A DNA stretch of 64,000 nt from Bradyrhizobium sp. NDS-1 (GCF_032918005.1 NZ_CP136628.1:2217501-2281500); one strand, 5' to 3'; positions 18,094-28,275 are shown, counted from the stretch's first letter. Made by a program: numbers and translations. The notes: generated by a model from the letters alone, not told the origin.

Positions 18094-18147
18094 CGCGACT
18101 CACAACTAAACGACTGAACAGTCTCAGAATACTGAAGTTTGCAGTGA

Positions 18148-18354
18148 ATGGGTGTTTTCGTGGACGAACAGTTTTTGAGAGACCGGGCTCGGGTTATTCG
18201 CGATCTAGCGGACAAGGCAGACCCCTTCATCAGAAAGAGACTGCTGGACCTGGCGGAACTGTATGACAGACGTATTAGCCGCCCATCTCAGGCGATGAAG
18301 ATGGTGACCGCGGCGATTTCGCCGACCAGCACAAGCGCGTCATCGATGCGGTAA
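18148..18354 (+). CDS. Small hypothetical protein
   Basis: 68 residues with a helical, charged core (FLRDRARVIRDLADKADPFI then RKRLLDLAELYDRR). The first half has a clear family-like pattern also echoed in the gene at 5639-5851. The last 20 residues are Ser/Thr-rich and may reflect a frameshift. GTG at 18160 is an alternative start. The function is unknown. Confidence 0.5.
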   Translation: MGVFVDEQFLRDRARVIRDLADKADPFIRKRLLDLAELYDRRISRPSQAMKMVTAAISPTSTSASSMR

Positions 18355-18567
18355 AGTCCATCGAAACGTAAGCGCGATCGCTGGACAGCCCCAATCGAAC
18401 ACCGGCACAAGCCGAGAAAACGTGTGTTGGGAGAAGCAGAAAGAGAAGGTGGAGACCGCTCTGTGGCGGGGCGCGGCAGTCGCAGATTTCTTACCCGATC
18501 AAACACACTTGAACCGCGAAACGCGAAATGTGCATTATCCTCCTCACTAGGGATGGGGAGATCTCCA

Positions 18568-18768
18568 ATGTTGGATGCCGCTACCACCGCGCTTCTGCGC
18601 GCGATCCTCGACGAGGTCTGCGAGAGCCTTTCGCCGTATGATGCCGGCGCCCGCACTTACGTCGCCTCGAAGATTCTGGAAGCCGCCATCAGAGGTGAGA
18701 CGATGCCCGACCGCCTCAAACAGATCGGCCGCGAGGCCCTTTCCGAAAAACCGACCATGTGGAGGTAG
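18568..18768 (+). CDS. Small hypothetical protein
   Basis: 66 residues, beginning MLDAATTALLRAILDEVCES and ending ALSEKPTMWR, soluble and helical. ATG 18568 is chosen because GGGGAG lies 7-8 bp upstream; the open frame extends further left but with poor coding character. It appears to be a conserved rhizobial type of unknown function. Confidence 0.5.
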   Translation: MLDAATTALLRAILDEVCESLSPYDAGARTYVASKILEAAIRGETMPDRLKQIGREALSEKPTMWR

Positions 18769-19206
18769 GCGTAGACAACATGATGTTGTCACTCAGTTGA
18801 ATTTCCAGATCACAGTTGTGAAGCTCCTGGTGAGCTATCTGGACGAGGCCGCACCGATGCTGAGCTTAAGCGTGACATAGCCATTTTGGCGATCTCCTGC
18901 CTTGCCCGCGTTGGCCCAAAAGTTGACGCCATGACCGCACGGAAAAACTTTGCGTTCTGCTGAGCTGGCGCAGATTTTCGCCGATGCGAGGGCCATGATT
19001 AGCGAATTTCGCTCTTAGGAAGCCGATAAGTGTTACTGCAAGAGATGCTGATAAGCCGAACCCTGAGAACCAACTTTCTTGTCGGTAGAATCGATGCGGC
19101 TCCTAGTTATCTCTCTCCATACGAACGACTGGACCATCTGACGAAGCCTGAGTGGAGGTAAGGATGCGCCTCAAGGGACGAATCCGATCAAATGGGAGAC
19201 CTTCGG

Positions 19207-19446
19207 ATGCCGTACTACTCTTTTGATCTTGTGATTGACGAGAAGTACAGGAATCAAGGCGGCCTCATTCTCGAAAACATCGAGGTTGCCTCCGACCGAG
19301 CGGACCAGCTCGCGACCGAACTGTCTATTGTACATCCGGACCTGAAGGCCAAAGGCTGTGCGGTTCGGGTCACCAGCCCCGAGAACGCCGAGGTCTATCG
19401 CACGCCACTCGATCCGGTCCCGTCATGGATGCGACGCCAGCACTGA
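19207..19446 (+). CDS. DUF6894-like small protein
   Basis: 79 residues starting MPYYSFDLVIDEKYRNQGGL. The (M)PxYxFDL...D..G start and the following helix with alternating alanines match the small DUF6894 type, of which a clearer example is at 28715-28960. The C-terminal half (RVTSPENAEVYRTPL) is less typical. The function is unknown. Confidence 0.45.
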   Translation: MPYYSFDLVIDEKYRNQGGLILENIEVASDRADQLATELSIVHPDLKAKGCAVRVTSPENAEVYRTPLDPVPSWMRRQH

Positions 19447-19839
19447 GCCTCGGGAGCGGCGGGCGACACTCGAGACGCTCGGTTTGGCTAATGGGAGGGG
19501 TGATCGCGCGTTCACGGCGAGGCGCCGCGACGTTCGCAGACAGTCGATCTGTCGAGGTCATCTACGGGCCATAGCGTAGACAGAATGGGCGCGAGATGGA
19601 CGAGGAGAGATTCACTGCTTACTTGACTTGGTCGCCTGAACTTAAAAGGGAGCCTCGATGAGGCGACCGGGGCGTGGCCTTGTGTCCTAACAGCGTTCCA
19701 CGCGTTTTTTCCGTTTAAGACCCGCTGAATCCTGCATATCGACCGGCACCTTGTTGGATGCGGAAAAAGGCCGCGCGAAGATTACGCGCGGCCAAGTCAG
19801 GGAGGAAAACGCCCCAAGGGCCATTGAAGGAGCATCGAG
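19447..19839. other. Intergenic, with a leftward terminator
   Basis: No protein-coding frame is supported. The only clear structure is the hairpin at 19764-19793, listed separately. Confidence 0.45.
19764..19793 (-). terminator. Rho-independent terminator, minus strand
   Basis: A perfect 9-bp inverted repeat, GGCCGCGCG ... CGCGCGGCC (19769-19777 and 19785-19793) with a 7-base loop. Read leftward it is followed by TTTTTCCG, the usual layout of an intrinsic terminator. No leftward gene is recognised immediately to its right, so a short untranslated transcript may end here. Confidence 0.65.
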
Positions 19840-19932
19840 ATGAGCAGATCGATCACTCATCGAGAGCTCCAAGCTTGTGAGAGAATCACCGTTGCGAGCG
19901 CTTCAATCATCTTTGATCCCGCGCATGAGTGA
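19840..19932 (+). CDS. 30-codon ORF with hairpin at its start
   Basis: It begins with GAAGGAG eight bases before ATG 19840 and encodes a 30-residue peptide (MSRSITHRELQACERITVAS then ASIIFDPAHE). GATGAG at the start codon can pair with CTCATC fifteen bases later, which would hide the start. A strong terminator follows 18 bp after the stop. It may be a real small protein, or the transcript may be a small regulatory RNA; the sequence alone does not decide. Confidence 0.4.
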   Translation: MSRSITHRELQACERITVASASIIFDPAHE

Positions 19933-19950
19933 TCGGATAACCGAATTGAG

Positions 19951-19970
19951 CGCCGCTTTGCGGCGTTTTT
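19951..19970 (+). terminator. Rho-independent terminator, plus strand
   Basis: CGCCGC TTT GCGGCG followed by TTTTT: a 6-bp perfect GC stem with a three-base loop and a U tract. It ends the short transcript that would contain the 30-codon ORF. Confidence 0.7.
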
Positions 19971-20385
19971 CGCGCGTGTTTCGCATCTTTTATGCGAAAA
20001 TGATCAACGTGTCGCACGCCGTGAGCTACTACCGACCTGTTCTGGCAGTTCGCATCTCATCGGCCTGTAAATTGATTTCCCTTTGATAGATCTGCAACGT
20101 GTCCTCAAGGCTATGTAGCGCGCCTCGGACCGTTTCTGCCCAGCGAGCTTCGCTCCCTATCATCGCGGCGCAACCCTCGTCGGGGAAAGTTCGCTCGCCA
20201 CGACGCCGAGCAATAGTGCTTCACCTACACTGCGAGTTCAGGAATTCGAAATCAATGTAATTTAATTGGCAGGTTGTCATCGACCGAATGAAGTCCTCTC
20301 CCGTTTAGCTCCATATAGAAATGCGCCCGTCGCACTCGCGATAACCAGCACTGCGCTGGGGCAAAAAACTTATTGAAGGGGTAAA
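19971..20385. other. Promoter-side region of the chemoreceptor gene
   Basis: No gene is supported in this stretch. It presumably holds the promoter of the following chemoreceptor, but no clear sigma-54 or other box was found. Confidence 0.4.
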
Positions 20386-22380
20386 ATGAGTAAAATTGCT
20401 ACGAGGATTTTCGGGCAATCAAAGGGCTGCCGTGGCGTACGCATTGGATTGCGCGGCCAAATGGCACTACTCGGGATTTCCGGGGTCCTCGTCACCGGTG
20501 CAATCTGCGCCGCCGCCCTGAATTACGCGAGCCTCGTCCAGAGCGCTTCGAACGACAGCAACCAATTCAAAGCCGATGTCGTATCGTTGTCGCAAAGCTT
20601 CCTCGAGTCACGACAAATCGCGAGCGACTTCCTGCGCAAGCCCAGTGAAGTGTCGATCAAGAAGTATGCAGACAATTATGAGCAGCAGCTCGCAGACTTG
20701 AGTCGCGTCGAAGCATTTGTGTCGGCGTCGCCGGAGGATGACCCGCTGAAGCAGGCGACCTCCCTGCGGCCGGTGATTGGTCTCTATGCAACGCGCTTTC
20801 ATAACCTCGTCGCAGCACAACGCAACCTCGGCTTCAACGAAGAGGACGGATTTCAGGGCAAGCTGCGCAAGGCCGTGCACACCGTCGAGCAACGGCTGGC
20901 AGAGCTGAACCAGCCACGCCTCACGATCTTGATGCTGATGATACGCCGGCACGAGAAAGATTTCATGCTGCGCGGCGAAGACAAATATGGCGATCAACTG
21001 GCGGACCGGGAGGTGGAATTCGAAACCGCGCTCGCTCAGGGCGGCCTACCCGCAGAGCTGAAATCCCAGATCCTCGAACTGATCCGCGCATACAAGACGA
21101 GTTTTATGTCGTTCATGGTGACGCAGCAAGCGCTGAGCGACCAGGTCGACGATCTCGCGCAGATCTACGACCGTATCCGCCCGGCGCTCGTGAAGATCAT
21201 GGCTGCCGCTGACGCGCGCTCGCGGGCTGCGGAAATGCGAGCTGAAGAAATTCGTCGGAAGCTGATCTGGGTGATCGGGCTTGCAACGATGGTCGTGGGC
21301 CTGCTCGCCTTACTGTTCGGCCAGCGCATTGCCAAAACGGTCGCTTCGATGACGGCAGCCATGCGCCAGCTCGGCGACGGTCGGTTCGATGTGGTTCTCC
21401 CGGGCCTTGGCCGAAAGGATGAGCTTGGCGAGATGGCCGAGGCAGTCGCAATGTTCAAGCTGAGAGCTCGCGAGAAGGCGCAGGCAGAGCTCGACGCAAA
21501 GGCCGAACAGGATCGTACCTCAGCCGAGCAGCGTAAGGCCGATATCGCTCGGCTCGCCGACGAATTCGAAGCGGCCGTAGGCAAGGTGATCGACACTGTC
21601 TCGTCCGCCTCCACAAAACTTGAAGTCTCCGCACGCAGCCTTACCAGTTCGGCTGATCACAGCCAGCAACTCTCCATAGAGGTCGCCTCCTCATCGGAGG
21701 ATGCGTCCGAAAACGTTCAACGTGTCGCAGCCGCGACGGGCGAAATGGCGGCAACCATCGCCGATGTGGGCCGGCGGGTCGAAGAAGTGGCCAATATGGC
21801 GCGCGAAGCGGTTCGCAAGGCCGAACTCAGTGACCAGCGCATGGTTAATTTGTCGGCCGCGGCGGAGCGGATCGGCAGCGTGGTCCAGCTGATCGCCGCG
21901 ATCGCGCGGCAAACCAATTTGCTCGCGCTGAATGCGACGATTGAAGCCGCGCGCGCCGGCGATCGTGGCAGAGGTTTCGCGGTTGTCGCCCAGGAAGTGA
22001 AATCGCTCGCGACGCAAACCGCGCACGCGACTGTTGAGATCAGCGAGCACATTGGCGGCGTTCAGGCCGCGACGACAGAGTCGGTCGGCGCGCTTACCGA
22101 AATTGGCGTCATCATCGGCCGCATCTCGGACATCGCCATGACCGTGGTCGAATCGATCGGTGAACAGGAGGCGACCAGCAAGAGCATCGCGTTCAATTTG
22201 CAGGAAGCGGCGGCCAGGACGACCCAGGTGGCAGCGAGCGCCGGTGAAGTCACCAACCGCGCAAAGGAAACCGGAGGGGCTTCGATGCAGGTGCTGATGT
22301 CTGCCGAACTGCTATCTGAGGAAAGCTCTCGGCTGAAGCACGAACTAGACAGCTACCTGTGCAGGGTTCAAGCGGCTTAA
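20386..22380 (+). CDS. Methyl-accepting chemotaxis protein with HBM-type sensor
   Basis: 664 residues. A first membrane helix lies near residues 26-48 ([20 protein letters not shown]), followed by a long helical periplasmic region of about 240 residues that fits the helical bimodular (HBM) sensor type. A second helix lies near residue 300 ([20 protein letters not shown]), then a HAMP linker and a cytoplasmic signalling domain. The hairpin tip [20 protein letters not shown] is strictly conserved and is the site that contacts CheA and CheW. The ligand is unknown; HBM sensors elsewhere bind organic acids. It has a reasonable ribosome binding site (GAAGGGG) and stands alone. Confidence 0.9.
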   Translation: MSKIATRIFGQSKGCRGVRIGLRGQMALLGISGVLVTGAICAAALNYASLVQSASNDSNQFKADVVSLSQSFLESRQIASDFLRKPSEVSIKKYADNYEQQLADLSRVEAFVSASPEDDPLKQATSLRPVIGLYATRFHNLVAAQRNLGFNEEDGFQGKLRKAVHTVEQRLAELNQPRLTILMLMIRRHEKDFMLRGEDKYGDQLADREVEFETALAQGGLPAELKSQILELIRAYKTSFMSFMVTQQALSDQVDDLAQIYDRIRPALVKIMAAADARSRAAEMRAEEIRRKLIWVIGLATMVVGLLALLFGQRIAKTVASMTAAMRQLGDGRFDVVLPGLGRKDELGEMAEAVAMFKLRAREKAQAELDAKAEQDRTSAEQRKADIARLADEFEAAVGKVIDTVSSASTKLEVSARSLTSSADHSQQLSIEVASSSEDASENVQRVAAATGEMAATIADVGRRVEEVANMAREAVRKAELSDQRMVNLSAAAERIGSVVQLIAAIARQTNLLALNATIEAARAGDRGRGFAVVAQEVKSLATQTAHATVEISEHIGGVQAATTESVGALTEIGVIIGRISDIAMTVVESIGEQEATSKSIAFNLQEAAARTTQVAASAGEVTNRAKETGGASMQVLMSAELLSEESSRLKHELDSYLCRVQAA

Positions 22381-22563
22381 ATCGGCGCGTCAACGTCGCA
22401 AGCTCTCCACGCCTGAAATGTGACCTTTCTTCCGAAGCCAAGTTGCCCCATCTGCTCTCGGATCGGCGTGTAAATGCTAGATGTTCAATCGGACCGAGTC
22501 TCTTAGAGCTGCAAACGCGGAAGCGCTGAACACTCCTGCGGTTTTCATGCGCGGTTTCTTTAT

Positions 22564-22584
22564 CTCCGCCGCAAGACGGCGGAG
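22564..22584. repeat. Perfect 8-bp inverted repeat
   Basis: CTCCGCCG CAAGA CGGCGGAG lies 180 bp after the chemoreceptor stop. It could help to end that transcript, but no T-run follows on either strand. The rest of 22381-22735 holds no recognised gene. Confidence 0.4.
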
Positions 22585-22735
22585 CGAGCCGTAACCGCGC
22601 TGGAAAAATGCTTTCCCTCCTAACAACAGCAGGAATAATGCGCTGGTTTTGAATATTGATTTATGTGCTGACCGGTCAACCGGCGCAACGCAGAGATTGC
22701 TGCTCGCTCTTCTGCGGTGCAATCGAGGGGATTTC

Positions 22736-22834
22736 ATGCGCAATCATGACCTTGTTTCCGGTAGCTTCCTGGCACTGACCGCGGCCGGCCTCGCGCTGCT
22801 CTGCTCGAGCCTGCTCGTCTTTGCCTTCGCTTAG
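22736..22834 (+). CDS. 32-residue single-helix membrane peptide
   Basis: MRNHDLVSGSFLALTAAGLA followed by LLCSSLLVFAFA. A short polar N-terminus precedes one hydrophobic helix that reaches the C-terminus. GAGGGG lies 5 bp before the ATG. A second copy with the same length and about 75 percent identity is at 34801-34703 (minus strand). Conservation at the amino-acid level between two distant loci argues that it is translated. The function is unknown. Confidence 0.6.
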   Translation: MRNHDLVSGSFLALTAAGLALLCSSLLVFAFA

Positions 22835-23099
22835 TGGCTGCGTCCGACGACGGGGAACCGATCGACATCGAGCATATGGAATTTTGAGCCGATGGTCTTG
22901 CTGCGGTGAAGGACGCTGAGCGTCGGCACCCAGTAGGTCGTTCTGCAGCATTGGCGGCTCCGCGGCAAAGCCGCCGTTTCTAAGCAGTTTCGATCGATAT
23001 CATGTCCTCTGGCAGGAAGATCGTCGCCTCATGAAGGTGACGGTGTTGCCGGTCAGTCGCTGTAATTGTCGGTCGCTGGAGCGCCGTCGGCACAAGCCG

Positions 23100-23212
23100 A
23101 CAATCGATGGTGGAATCCGCGCCGAGAAACGGCATCGGAACGCGGAATTCCGGCGTCAGTGCCGCGCCATTGCATTAATCAATATCGTCATATGGCTACT
23201 GTGTAGGGGCGA
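23100..23212 (+). repeat. Dispersed ~100-bp element, copy B
   Basis: ACAATCGATGGTGGAATCCG, then GGAACGCGGAATTC, GGCGTCAG, CATTGCATTAATCAATATCG and GGCTACTGTGTAG, in the same order as copies A and C. It lies in the non-coding gap before the polysaccharide deacetylase gene. Confidence 0.5.
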
Positions 23213-23456
23213 ACGTGACCAATGGACGAGCCGACGTTTGTGGAGGCCGGCAAAGTACAATGGCGGCGGCTAAATCAACTCCAATCGGACGACGCAGCAA
23301 ATGATCTGGCTGCAGACAATTTGATGCGCTCGGGAGCGAAGTAGTCCGATCTGAGCGCAGGTCCACTGCGACGGATCAGCTAGTCCGGAATGGAAAACGA
23401 GGTGGCTGAAGCCATCGGCATGCTGATGTAACTCCAGCCAGGACGGCAGGACTATC

Positions 23457-24302
23457 TTGTTTAAGGCCGCAACCAGACACCCGTCCGGGCACGACCTTGA
23501 TGGCAGATGTCTGCACGGATGGACCTTGCTGCTCGTGAGCGCCACGACGGCGGTGCTTGCCGGCGTCACGGCTGCGGGCGCGGCCGACTGTCCGCGTAGG
23601 GACGCGCTCGGGACCTCGCGCGTGCTCGTCGTTGACGCCAAGACTTATCCGCGGGTCGGACTGAAGAGCTTTCCCCAGACGCTGCCCTTGGCCGACCACG
23701 AAGTTGTGCTGACCTTCGACGACGGGCCCCATCCGCCGTACACAGAAGAGGTGCTGGCGGCGCTCGCGCAGGAGTGCGTCCGAGCCACGTTCTTCCTGGT
23801 CGGCAAGTCGTCGGCCCAATTTCCCCAGGTCGTGCGGCGCGCCGCTGCGCAAGGCCACACCATAGCGCACCACACTTGGTCGCATTCGATGGCCTCGAAG
23901 ATCAACTTCGAGAAGGCAAAAGAGGATATTGAGCGTGGGATTGCGGCCGACGAAACGGCGCTCCACGGCGTATCGAAGATGGCGCCCTCGACGCCGTTCT
24001 TCCGCTTCCCCTATTTCGACTCGACCCCTAAGACGCTCGAGCTACTCCAGTCTCGGGGTATCGTCGTGTTCGGAGCGGACCTGTGGGCCAGCGACTGGGA
24101 GGAAATGACGCCAGACCAGGAGCTGAAGCTCATCACCAGCCGACTGAATGCCGAGGGGAAGGGGATCATTCTGTTTCACGACGCCAAGACACATACCGCC
24201 GCGATGATGCCCGCCTTCCTACGGTACCTGCACGACAACGGCTATCACGTCGTTCACATCGTTCCGACGGCGCCGCTGCAGAGGAATGCCGACACGCATT
24301 GA
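23457..24302 (+). CDS. Polysaccharide deacetylase (NodB-like, CE4)
   Basis: 281 residues. Near the N-terminus a hydrophobic stretch (WTLLLVSATTAVLAG) fits a signal peptide, so it probably acts outside the cytoplasm, unlike NodB itself. The catalytic motifs are all present: VLTFDDGPHPPYTEE (catalytic and metal Asp), HTIAHHTWSH (metal His pair), FFRFPYFD and IILFHDAK. The start is uncertain; the only in-frame choice before the signal sequence is TTG 23457. It probably removes N-acetyl groups from a chitin-like or peptidoglycan polymer. Confidence 0.85.
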   Translation: MFKAATRHPSGHDLDGRCLHGWTLLLVSATTAVLAGVTAAGAADCPRRDALGTSRVLVVDAKTYPRVGLKSFPQTLPLADHEVVLTFDDGPHPPYTEEVLAALAQECVRATFFLVGKSSAQFPQVVRRAAAQGHTIAHHTWSHSMASKINFEKAKEDIERGIAADETALHGVSKMAPSTPFFRFPYFDSTPKTLELLQSRGIVVFGADLWASDWEEMTPDQELKLITSRLNAEGKGIILFHDAKTHTAAMMPAFLRYLHDNGYHVVHIVPTAPLQRNADTH

Positions 24303-24756
24303 TGGCGGAATGTCACGGCGGCGCAGAGCGGAGTAATCCCGAATCAACTAAGCCTTCGTTCATGCTAGCCGGTGCAATGATGAAGGCGGAATCGCGCCTG
24401 AGCCGTTTCGGGCAGGCTCCGTCATAGGAAGGTAGGAACGGCAAGGTGACGTAGGTCACTTCAGACGTCTGCCTCATCGTTGCCGTTTACGCGCCGGCAG
24501 GAGTGGTAGGCGCGCATAGCCGCTCGGCATCTTCGTCGGCAGCACTTCCTGATTTTGAAATGGCAGAAGCCCACCGCTTGTGACCTAAGCTATCTTCTGC
24601 CGAAATGCCGCGACCGTCTCACGCTTTAACGCGTGCCCGCAAGGATTAGAACAGTCTTCCAACAAACAGATCGTAAAGTGATCCAACTGAACGGTAGAAA
24701 CGATCTCGCGCGACACGGCCCGACGATGCTCTCAGAAAGCATTTAACGGCAATGCG
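24303..24756. other. No gene seen
   Basis: About 450 bp without a supported frame, repeat or RNA gene. Confidence 0.4.
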
Positions 24757-24942
24757 ATGGCAGGCCGTGAACCCGGCTCATCAGGACCGGACATTGTCTA
24801 TTCGAAGAACACGAGAGAAGCGGGCCTCAATCGCGAGCTCAACGACCAAGTTGCACGCGGTTCGTCGGGCGTCCGTGATATCCTTCATCGCGCGGCAACA
24901 AATGGCGCGTCCGATGAGAAATTAAAAAAACTGATTATCTAA
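24757..24942 (+). CDS. Hypothetical 61-residue protein
   Basis: Starts MAGREPGSSGPDIVYSKNTR and ends in a lysine-rich helix. The composition is acceptable for a soluble small protein, but I recognise no family and the ribosome binding site is weak. Confidence 0.25.
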   Translation: MAGREPGSSGPDIVYSKNTREAGLNRELNDQVARGSSGVRDILHRAATNGASDEKLKKLII

Positions 24943-25560
24943 ACACTACCAAAAACAGTGTGCCTTGGACTCGCGCATTCCAAGATTCTCTGAGAGCATT
25001 GATCTCAGGCAATGAAGCCGGTCGAGGGACGCTCATGATGCCCAACAACATCTTCGACACGTTGAGTGATTCAGTTATTGCCGCGGGGCGATGAGCATTC
25101 CTTCCGCGACATGCGCAGCCATTGCGATAGGACCGTCGAATGTGATTGCTCGAGACTGGATCCGGCAAATCGCTGGTCGGCCTGCCCTCGAGCTTTCTAC
25201 GAGGGGGAGAGTAGATTCAAATCCGTGAGCCAGTTCGCAAGCGGTCAGCCTCGCTCCTGTAACGTCCGAGCATGAACACGATGGCACCCCGATATTGGGG
25301 GACACGCAAGTCCAAAGAAGAAGAGACGGCTCCGTGCGACCATCACGATGTTCGACAAGTTATCTTTCGATTTTCTGAGAGATTTTTTAGCTTAGCTAGG
25401 AGCGACACAAAGACGCTATCACCTCGGTGTGAACTAAGACGTCATCTGACCTTCAACCGTGCGGCATATCTGTTTTGGATCGGGTGCTGCGGCTGCCTCC
25501 TGCCCCGATGCCGCCGCTGGACCAGGTCGTATGTTGGTTAAACTTGGAAGAGGATATGAC
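24943..25560. other. No gene seen
   Basis: About 620 bp with only short frames lacking motifs. GGAAGAGGAT at the right end is the ribosome binding site of the next gene. Confidence 0.4.
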
Positions 25561-26133
25561 ATGGTGATCACGCGTGAAGTCTCTATCGATGACGCCACAA
25601 CGGTGACTCACATGGTTGCTGCTCTGCTTGCCGAACTTGAGGGCGGACAAAAGCAGGGCGGACTAGATACCCAGCTTGTTGTCGACCTACTGGCCATGAA
25701 AGAGCGCATCTATGGGTTTCTGGCATTCACGGAGGTACGCCCGGTCGGCCTCATTATGTTGTCGGAAAGCGCCGCCCTTTTTGCGGGCGGAACCTACGGC
25801 ATTATCACCGAACTCTACGTGGTGCCGGAGCAGCGCTCGACTGGGGTCGCGATGCGTCTCATTGAGGCTGCGGTGGGCCTGGGGACGGTAAAAGGCTGGG
25901 GCCAGCTCGAAGTGGGGGCGCCGAGGCAACCCATGTGGAGCCGTAGCCCCAGCTCAGCATTGTACTTGAAGGCCGGTTTTGCAGAGATCGGCCCACGCCT
26001 CAAGTTGCCGTTACACGGCTTAGCTAGTCAACGTGCGAAACGTAATGCTGCGGGGAGATCGCGGTTGGAGCCTCGGCGGCAACGCGCACTAAGCCGCTGT
26101 ATCCCGGATTCGTCTTCCGCAAAATTTGCGTGA
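25561..26133 (+). CDS. GNAT-family N-acetyltransferase, C-terminus probably replaced
   Basis: MVITREVSIDDATTVTHMVA opens a GNAT fold. GGTYGIITELYVVPEQRSTG contains the beta4 strand and the acetyl-CoA P-loop (Q/RxxGxA-type), and YLKAGFAEIGPRLKLPL is the last conserved block. The preceding GGAAGAGGAT supports ATG 25561. The final 40 residues are Arg/Ser-rich and run antisense over an ABC ATPase fragment, so the natural end was probably lost near 26025. The substrate is unknown. Confidence 0.7.
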   Translation: MVITREVSIDDATTVTHMVAALLAELEGGQKQGGLDTQLVVDLLAMKERIYGFLAFTEVRPVGLIMLSESAALFAGGTYGIITELYVVPEQRSTGVAMRLIEAAVGLGTVKGWGQLEVGAPRQPMWSRSPSSALYLKAGFAEIGPRLKLPLHGLASQRAKRNAAGRSRLEPRRQRALSRCIPDSSSAKFA

Positions 26134-26224
26134 GCGTCGATTTGCCGGCGCCCGATTGACCCGCGACCAAGTTTGTAATGCCGGGTTTGAGTCCGGCCGA
26201 TAAGTCAGAGAGGACCGGCGCATC
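26020..26224 (-). pseudogene. ABC transporter ATPase, Walker A fragment
   Basis: On the minus strand one frame reads VLSDLSAGLKPGITNLVAGQ and continues SGAGKSTLTQILRKTNPGYS. The GQSGAGKST Walker A and the preceding loop are clear, but the Q-loop, signature and Walker B are missing. It overlaps the tail of the GNAT frame on the other strand, so a recombination joined the two. Confidence 0.55.
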
Positions 26225-26390
26225 TCAAACCCCTCATTCTAAGTAAGTCAATCCGCGTGCCCAGCTCGAAGGGACATGAACCCCTGCGCCGCGCAGGGGG
26301 GCGGCCTCTGCTCGGCGATAAGCCTTTCTGTAAGGGGCGGAACGCTGGCCAGTCTCCGAGGGCGTCCGGATGGGATGGCTTACGAAAGGC

Positions 26391-27626
26391 TCACGAGCTC
26401 GCCCCATCCGTTGACCTGTTCTTGATCGGCTTAATATTCTTCGCGGTCACTTGCGCTGGCGTCGCACCGATGAGCTGTTCGTACAGGAGAGGATCTGTCG
26501 CGCCCTCGGTGTTGATCAGGAAGACCCGGGCATTGGGCCCAAGACCAATCTTACCACGCAAGGTCAGGTCAGAAGCAGCCTTCAGTAAGGCTGCAAGGCC
26601 AACACCACCACTTTCGCCTGCAACGACAGCGGGATCGCCATCCTTCGGATTTGCCAGACGTTTCATCACGCTGATTGCGTCCTCATCGTCGACAGTCATA
26701 AAAGCATCCGCTGTGCGGGAAAGAATGCGCCAAGCGACGAGCGAAGGCTCGTAGCATTCGAGCATCGCCATCACGGTCGATTGCCCATGATCTACCTTGA
26801 CAGGATGCCCGGCCCGCGCGCTCTCGAAGAGGCATGCTGCCCGCGAGGGATCGACAACTGTGAAGAACGGGCGGTCGTCGCCCAACAGAATTGATAGATG
26901 TCCAGCAACGGCTGCGGCGATCCCACCGACGCCTGCCTGGATGAAGACGTGTGTCGGCGGCTCCGGCAACTGGCGTAGTGCTTCGCTCACAAGTGCGGTG
27001 TATCCCTGCATTACAAAGCGGGGGATCCGCTCGTAGCCAGGCCAGGACGTGTCAGACACTGTGATCCAACCTTCTTGAGCTGCAACTCGCGATGCTTGGA
27101 CGACGGAATCGTCATAGTTGCCGTCGACGCGGATCATCTGCGCGCCAAAGCCGGCGATGGCGGTGATGCGCTCGTTGCTCACGCCTGAATGAACGAAGAT
27201 GGCGCATTTTGCATCAACGAGCTGGGCGCCTTGAGCAACTGATCTGCCGTGGTTGCCATCCGTGGCGCAAGAGAGCGTCATACCTCTTGCCACGGTCTTC
27301 ACTTCAGGTGTGTGCAGCTCGGACACGTCAATATCGCGACCAAGCTGCCGAGTTGCTTCCTCGAGCACCAGACGGATCACAGCATAGGAACCGCCCAAGG
27401 CTTTGAAACTCCCAAGGCCGAGACGTTGGCCTTCGTCCTTTAGATGGATCGAACCCACTCCAATCTCGCGGGCAAGGCCTGGCAAAGGAATAAGAGGGGT
27501 TTCCTTGTGGCCATCGCGTTGCTTGAGAAACCGCTCGACCTCGCGAGCGGCTTCGACGCCCAACGTGACGGCGTCCGAGGCATCGAGGGGCGTGCGGTGG
27601 TCGACGTGCTGGTTGAGGAGAAACAT
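26391..27626 (-). CDS. Diaminopropionate ammonia-lyase-like PLP enzyme
   Basis: A fold-type II PLP enzyme of 411 residues. LGLGSFKALGGSYAV contains the Schiff-base lysine, SCATDGNHGRSVAQGAQL is the phosphate/substrate loop, and GGVGGIAAAVAGHL and ESGGVGLAALLKA hold the PLP phosphate cup. The SFKALGG and DGNHGR pair with this length is typical of 2,3-diaminopropionate ammonia-lyase (DpaL/YgeX), which yields pyruvate and ammonia. Threonine/serine dehydratase-type activity is the alternative. No partner transport or regulatory gene is adjacent. Confidence 0.8.
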   Translation of the reverse strand: MFLLNQHVDHRTPLDASDAVTLGVEAAREVERFLKQRDGHKETPLIPLPGLAREIGVGSIHLKDEGQRLGLGSFKALGGSYAVIRLVLEEATRQLGRDIDVSELHTPEVKTVARGMTLSCATDGNHGRSVAQGAQLVDAKCAIFVHSGVSNERITAIAGFGAQMIRVDGNYDDSVVQASRVAAQEGWITVSDTSWPGYERIPRFVMQGYTALVSEALRQLPEPPTHVFIQAGVGGIAAAVAGHLSILLGDDRPFFTVVDPSRAACLFESARAGHPVKVDHGQSTVMAMLECYEPSLVAWRILSRTADAFMTVDDEDAISVMKRLANPKDGDPAVVAGESGGVGLAALLKAASDLTLRGKIGLGPNARVFLINTEGATDPLLYEQLIGATPAQVTAKNIKPIKNRSTDGASS

Positions 27627-28026
27627 GGTTTGGCTTTCTTGCCCCGTCGGTAGCGCAATGTATGGAATACTTCATTCACGATGATATAAGTGGCGCATTT
27701 TGGAATCATTTTGTGCAAGATTCGCTCATACCCGAGGGCGAGCCTCTTGATTAGCCTGGATCGCTCGATCCGAAGGTCGCAAATGATAGGGCGCGCTCAG
27801 CAGCAATAGAAAAGGCGCCTTATTTGGCGTCATACCTGGCAGCGGATCGGCTGCTTCCTGAACCCGTCACAACCAGCGGGCCTTCGGTTGTGCAGACCGA
27901 CCACAACCACCTTCGCCCGGGCTGCTTTAAGAAACTCGTGAACGTTGGAAATTGATCAGACATGAGCAAGACAGGCACAACTTTCGAAGATTGTGCGTTT
28001 TGGTCCTCAGAACTCCAGAGCGACTT
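27627..28026. other. Upstream region of the ammonia-lyase gene
   Basis: About 400 bp between the leftward ammonia-lyase gene and the MarR remnant. No gene or clear promoter box is recognised. Confidence 0.4.
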
Positions 28027-28275
28027 TCAAGCGAGCTTTAGGCGATTCCTGAGTGCTGTGAGCCTATCAGCGAACTCGGTCAATTCGCCAGTGCCGAAAT
28101 CACCAAAAACAAATTCATCGAGTGCTTCCTGTTGTGCGGCCACGCTCGCGAGATGCTTGGAAGTCTTGTCCGTCAGCGACAGCTGTACGACCCGGCCATC
28201 GCGTGTGCAGGGCTTGCGCCGCAAAAGCCATTTTTCTCCAGCAGCTTTGATTGGCTCGTACCGAACGAAGGGTCA
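28027..28275 (-). pseudogene. MarR-family regulator, C-terminal fragment
   Basis: The frame reads SKLLEKNGFLRRKPCTRDGR then VVQLSLTDKTSKHLASVAAQ. It parallels the complete MarR gene at 30253-30768 (SKELENKRFVRREPCTKDAR then VVHLSLTDNARKRLASIAAQ) residue for residue. The first helices of the winged-helix domain are missing, so it cannot act as a normal dimeric regulator. Confidence 0.65.
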
